A stretch of DNA of 64,000 nucleotides from Magicicada septendecula (taxonomy: Eukaryota; Arthropoda; Insecta; Hemiptera; Cicadidae): NCBI GenBank assembly GCA_034769895.1, contig CM068372.1, positions 368,733,258 through 368,797,257 on the forward strand, in the 5' to 3' direction. The notes under the pieces were generated by a model that saw only the letters and a program-made list of their open reading frames with translations, did no database searches and had not been told where the DNA came from. The translations under genes were made by a program, and so were the position numbers. This document shows positions 60,601 through 64,000 of this stretch, piece after piece (the stretch's first letter is position 1; each line of letters opens with the position of its first letter).

Positions 60601-60999
60601 TCCATATTGTTAAATACCATTTTCCCATTTAGGCGACCCACGGTTGATTTCCGTCACGGTTCTCCTCCCCTTACTACATACGTACAAAACGTTTTCAACG
60701 TCACGCAGTGGACATATCTATACTAGTTCCTTCCATCCTTGTGATTTTCAATCACTCGGGTTTTTTTTTGTTAATTTCATTCGCCATCGTAGCGATTGCT
60801 TCTACTTTGATGCTGTAAAGGCGTCTTCTAATTTTCTTGAATATTTCGTCTCCAGAATTAGGTGCAATTGAAATATTTATGATTAACATAAAGGAAGAAA
60901 CAGAAGACTTACAATCAGCAATGCGAATTTTAGATTAAAATTGTGATTTTAAACTTAACGGATCTTACTTACCCAACCGTATGTACGTCTTCTTCTTCA

Positions 61000-61575
61000 C
61001 TACATGGCTTGGCCTATAACCCGTTCCGACTTCCCAGAGTCTCTGATCATATTTTCCAGGGTCTTCCACGATCTCTCGTCCCCACTGCCCTATATTCAAG
61101 TACTTGTTTAGGAACACGTGTCTCTACCATGCGTTCCATCCACATGGGACTTCCAATTCAGCCTGTATTCCTTTATTCTCTCCAGAACCGACTGTAACTT
61201 CAGGTCTTTCCTTATGCCGTCGTTTTGTAGATGATCTCTCAAACTACATCCCTTAACTGCTCTTAAATATTTCATTTCTGAGGCCTGTATTTTTGAAATA
61301 TCTTTTTGCAGAAGAGCAATGTTTCACATCCGTACATTAAAGTTGGCATAGCCACGACCTTATAGAACTTTAGCTGTGTCTCCCTATACGTTTTATTCTT
61401 TAATAGTCGTCTTATTGTTCCACAGGTATAACTAAATTTATTTCATTTTCTCTCGGTATCTTTGCCCTTCCTATATATCACATCCCACACAACTAAAATG
61501 TGATTTTTGCTCTTACAGGGGTTTTCCCTAGGAAGGCCATTGTTTTTGTCTTAGTATTTGAGATCTTTTAAGATA
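61000..61575 (-). pseudogene. RTE-like LINE RT C-terminal fragment
   Basis: The minus strand reads KISNTKTKTMAFLGKTPVRA, later pieces around WLCQL-CTDVKHCSSAKRYF, GLRNEIFKSS and ELEVPCGWNA, then near the 3' end DPGKYDQRLWEVGTGYRPSH. The block order matches RTE-like RT tails. Many stops. A GAAGAAGA stub marks the 3' end near 60990-61000. Confidence 0.6.
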
Positions 61576-62254
61576 ATAAAAGATCGTAAACATAACTTTA
61601 GTTGTGTTTCTGGCACATTGTATGCAAGGTATAAATAGACCTTTGTAACTAATTTTCACTCTTCCCTATAATTATTTGGTCATCTGCGTTTACGTATTCA
61701 TTAACCAGTTTTGTATATTTAAATTTCTATGTAAGGCTTAGAGATCTATAAACGCGATGTGATTACGTAACCCTACGTTTGTACAAAGATAAAACACGTT
61801 TATCGCGTAGACTAAACAACAGGCAATTATATACAGTACGTGTGGCTAACTACAGTTTGTGAAAATTGTTTTAATTGCATAGCAGTAAGTGACTGTAACT
61901 TAATTACGTAAGAGCACTTATTTCCCGTTCTAGTTTTCCCTTGAGAGCGCGCGCGCGTGTGTGAACGCGCGTTACACGCACGTCGCGGGTCTGTTTTGTT
62001 GCAGTGGCAATGACTTTTCCTTTGACAAGGCCACGGCTTCGATCGCTTTCCAAGGAAACTCACTAGGCATACGCAACAGCTGACTCAATTCAACTGACAC
62101 TGCCCAGTAATTTCGTATGAAACGTAGACCTACGTGACGCCACCGTTTTAGCTTGTTCTTTATTTTTAAAATATACAATAGCATTTAGTTAGTTGATTAT
62201 ATTCACCATTTTGATAGAAATCCAGTTTTATTAGTTTTATTAGCAGCCATCTTA
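61576..62254. other. Non-coding stretch
   Basis: A CG-alternating tract (GAGCGCGCGCGCGTGTGTG) lies near 61945. Nothing else recognised. Confidence 0.45.
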
Positions 62255-62413
62255 ACACCAACTTTGTCACTACTTATTGCCACACTGCTAAATACTTCGT
62301 TCTTGACGAGACCTTTCGCGTTTAAGAGACCTGAAGATGGTGGAGACACCGAAAGGTCTCGTCAAGAACGAAGTATTTTGCAGTGTCGCAATAAGTAGTG
62401 ACAAAGTTGGTGT
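62255..62413 (+). mobile_element. Inverted-repeat element with hammerhead-like core
   Basis: 64-bp arms 62255-62318 and 62350-62413 with two mismatches (ACACCAACTTTGTCACTACT, TTCGTTCTTGACGAGACCTT). The 31-base interval holds the start of the core. As RNA the whole unit would fold into one long stem with the core at its tip. Confidence 0.8.
62331..62354 (+). ncRNA. Hammerhead-like core 6
   Basis: CTGAAGA (62331-62337), extra T, GGTG paired with CACC across GAGA, GAAA (62351-62354), then GGTCTC, which pairs with GAGACC (62308-62313) in the left arm and could be stem III. Confidence 0.55.
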
Positions 62414-62646
62414 TTGATAGAAATAATAAAAAGAATATCACAGTCGTTAGACCCTTAAAAAAATTAATTAACACGTTACTTCAACATACATTTATACGTT
62501 CGTTTAAAGAAGATAGTAAATATACACGACAATGTCAACATAAAATGTATAGTAGATTGTAGATAAGACTACATTTTACGTGAACAGAATGTAGGCTACG
62601 TTTATATTGGTGGAAACCTGTCTTAAGTCTGTTGTCCTTTTACCAT

Positions 62647-63445
62647 TTATTGAAAGAGCGAACGAGTTCTCAGTTCTTACTCTACCGTTTAGCATTTCTC
62701 TGGGGTATGTCTCACGATTACTTTTGAACGCATCGACCGACTTTCTTAAAACTTGCCGTGCATGTCTATACTTTTACCTTACCCTATACTATGAACTCTA
62801 CTGTTCTTGAGACTGATCCATCAAAAAAATATGGAGGCAGGGGGCAAGAATGTGAAGGGTCCAAAATTTTAAAACAAATTGCAAAACCCATGTATATATA
62901 CCGCACAAGGTTGAAGGGAATTTGAACCAAAATGTCAATTTAGCTTCGTTTTTGAAAGATTCAATATTTTGGAACACGGGGAGGGGGGAAAAATATGGGT
63001 AAAAGTTTTCTTTTTAATCACAAAACTTCATGTGGAATATTAAATTATAAGGAATTTTAACTAAAATCTGAATGCAGTGTTACGTGTTGCAAATTTCTAA
63101 ATAGTGGAACGCCAGTGCAGTGAAAGTTTGATAAAATTGCAGTAAAGGAGTAAATTCGATTTGGGATATCAAACGAAAGGGAATTTTAACCACAGTCTGA
63201 ATACACTGTACAGTTTAGGAAATTGCAAAAACTTTTTAACCTAGGGCCCAAAAATGGGATGAATAATTGTAAAAATCCAGCCGGGTGTCAAACTAAAGGG
63301 AATTTTAACACAAATACGATTGTTTGGAATTTTTAATGTTTATTCTCTTATCACTCTACAATTGTTATTTTACTAAACAAAAAAGGATAATCGGGAGTTT
63401 TGTAATTGTTATGATAAGTGTATATTATCTAATATGAAAATGTAT
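62647..63445 (-). repeat. Dispersed repeat family A, copy 9 (reverse)
   Basis: TTATTGAAAGAGCGAACGAG, TTCTCAGTTCTTACTCTACC, GAACGCATCGACCGACTTTC, then long stretches like AAAGGGAATTTTAACCACAG. It lacks the repeated GTCTGTCTGTCT block found in other copies. Confidence 0.75.
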
Positions 63446-63454
63446 CCAGCAATA

Positions 63455-64000
63455 CAGTGGTTCCCAACCGGTAGTACGGGTACTACTAGTGGTACGCGGA
63501 AGGATCCAAGGTGGTACCGCAAGAAGACCTACCTAGAAAAAGTATTTATTTAAAATAAATAAATAAATAAAAATTTATGTTTAAAACAACAATAAATTTT
63601 CATCGGACATGATTTAAGATGATTACCCTTATGCCATAGACTCGTTTTGGATGGTAACAGAAACCGAGTACCCAGGTCTTCATAAGTAGGCATTAAAGTC
63701 TTTAATACTTTTATGTCAAGTTACTTTTGTGAAAGTGGATCCATTGTAGTCGTTTATGTTAAAAACAAATATAGGAACAGGATGACTATTGGAGTATGAT
63801 TTAAGGTTACAGGAACAGGACGTCTAAGGTTAAAAATAACAGCAATAGAACCTGACATGAACTCTCTGGTAAAAAGTAAGCAGGAACAAGTTTCACATTA
63901 ACTATTTTTGTTTTCATATGATGTTATTTTTAATAGTACTTACAAGAAAATCTGTCATGAAAGTAATTTAAGTTTTAAAAATCATTTCTTCAAATTTTAA
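63455..64000. mobile_element. Left end of a hAT/Charlie-like element (right end outside window)
   Basis: CAGTGGTTCCCAACCGGTAG at 63455 followed by GTACTACTAGTGGTACGCGG resembles the CAG-GGTT-CCAACC ends of Charlie-type hAT elements. No transposase is seen in the remaining 500 bp, and the other end is not in the window. Confidence 0.5.

Overview
This is a eukaryotic, non-coding, repeat-dominated stretch, most likely from a hemimetabolous insect. That guess is inferred from the mix of R1-clade and RTE-like LINEs, a Penelope-like element, Tc1/mariner, pogo and hAT transposons, a Helitron-type helicase and long GAA, CA and GTA microsatellites. A cockroach-like genome would fit but cannot be shown here. 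I find no intact host protein-coding gene, no rRNA and no functional tRNA gene. Every ORF with a recognisable relative belongs to a transposon, and almost all are broken.

Layout: 0-2.8 kb holds the 3' end of a probable LTR retrotransposon, an R1-clade LINE tail, a dispersed repeat (family A) and a MITE with long inverted ends. 2.8-7.6 kb is AT-rich with microsatellites. 7.6-12.4 kb holds a 329-bp-arm palindrome, an abutting element with ACGTGATAACGTC ends, and a 2-kb open Pif1/Helitron helicase frame on the minus strand. 13.2-15 kb has two sibling inverted-repeat elements with a hammerhead-like core and a short hAT derivative. 18-24 kb carries family A copies and several LINE reverse transcriptase C-terminal fragments, including a tail-to-tail pair and one with a 370-bp internal tandem duplication. 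25.2-27.3 kb has an R1 tail, then a Penelope-like element (RT remnant plus GIY-YIG endonuclease) bounded by 177-bp inverted arms, each with a hammerhead-like core. 28-34.3 kb has a pogo MITE, LINE fragments and an autonomous-type hAT remnant with target duplication. 35.1-36.1 kb is the only CpG-rich segment and has a TATA box upstream. 36.9-41.4 kb holds family A and family B repeats. 44.4-47.3 kb has a mariner-type transposase remnant inside about 514-bp inverted arms, then a non-autonomous hAT with target duplication. 50-54.7 kb has R1 and RTE-like fragments and a tRNA-derived SINE. 55.9-64 kb has more inverted-repeat elements with hammerhead-like cores, LINE pieces and family A.

The most interesting recurring theme is a short structured motif (CTGANGA, a stem II hairpin, then GAAA) found six times with an intact core and at least four times decayed. 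It occurs both at the ends of the Penelope-like element and in stand-alone inverted-repeat elements. It resembles the hammerhead ribozymes known from Penelope-like elements, but every copy has one extra nucleotide before stem II.
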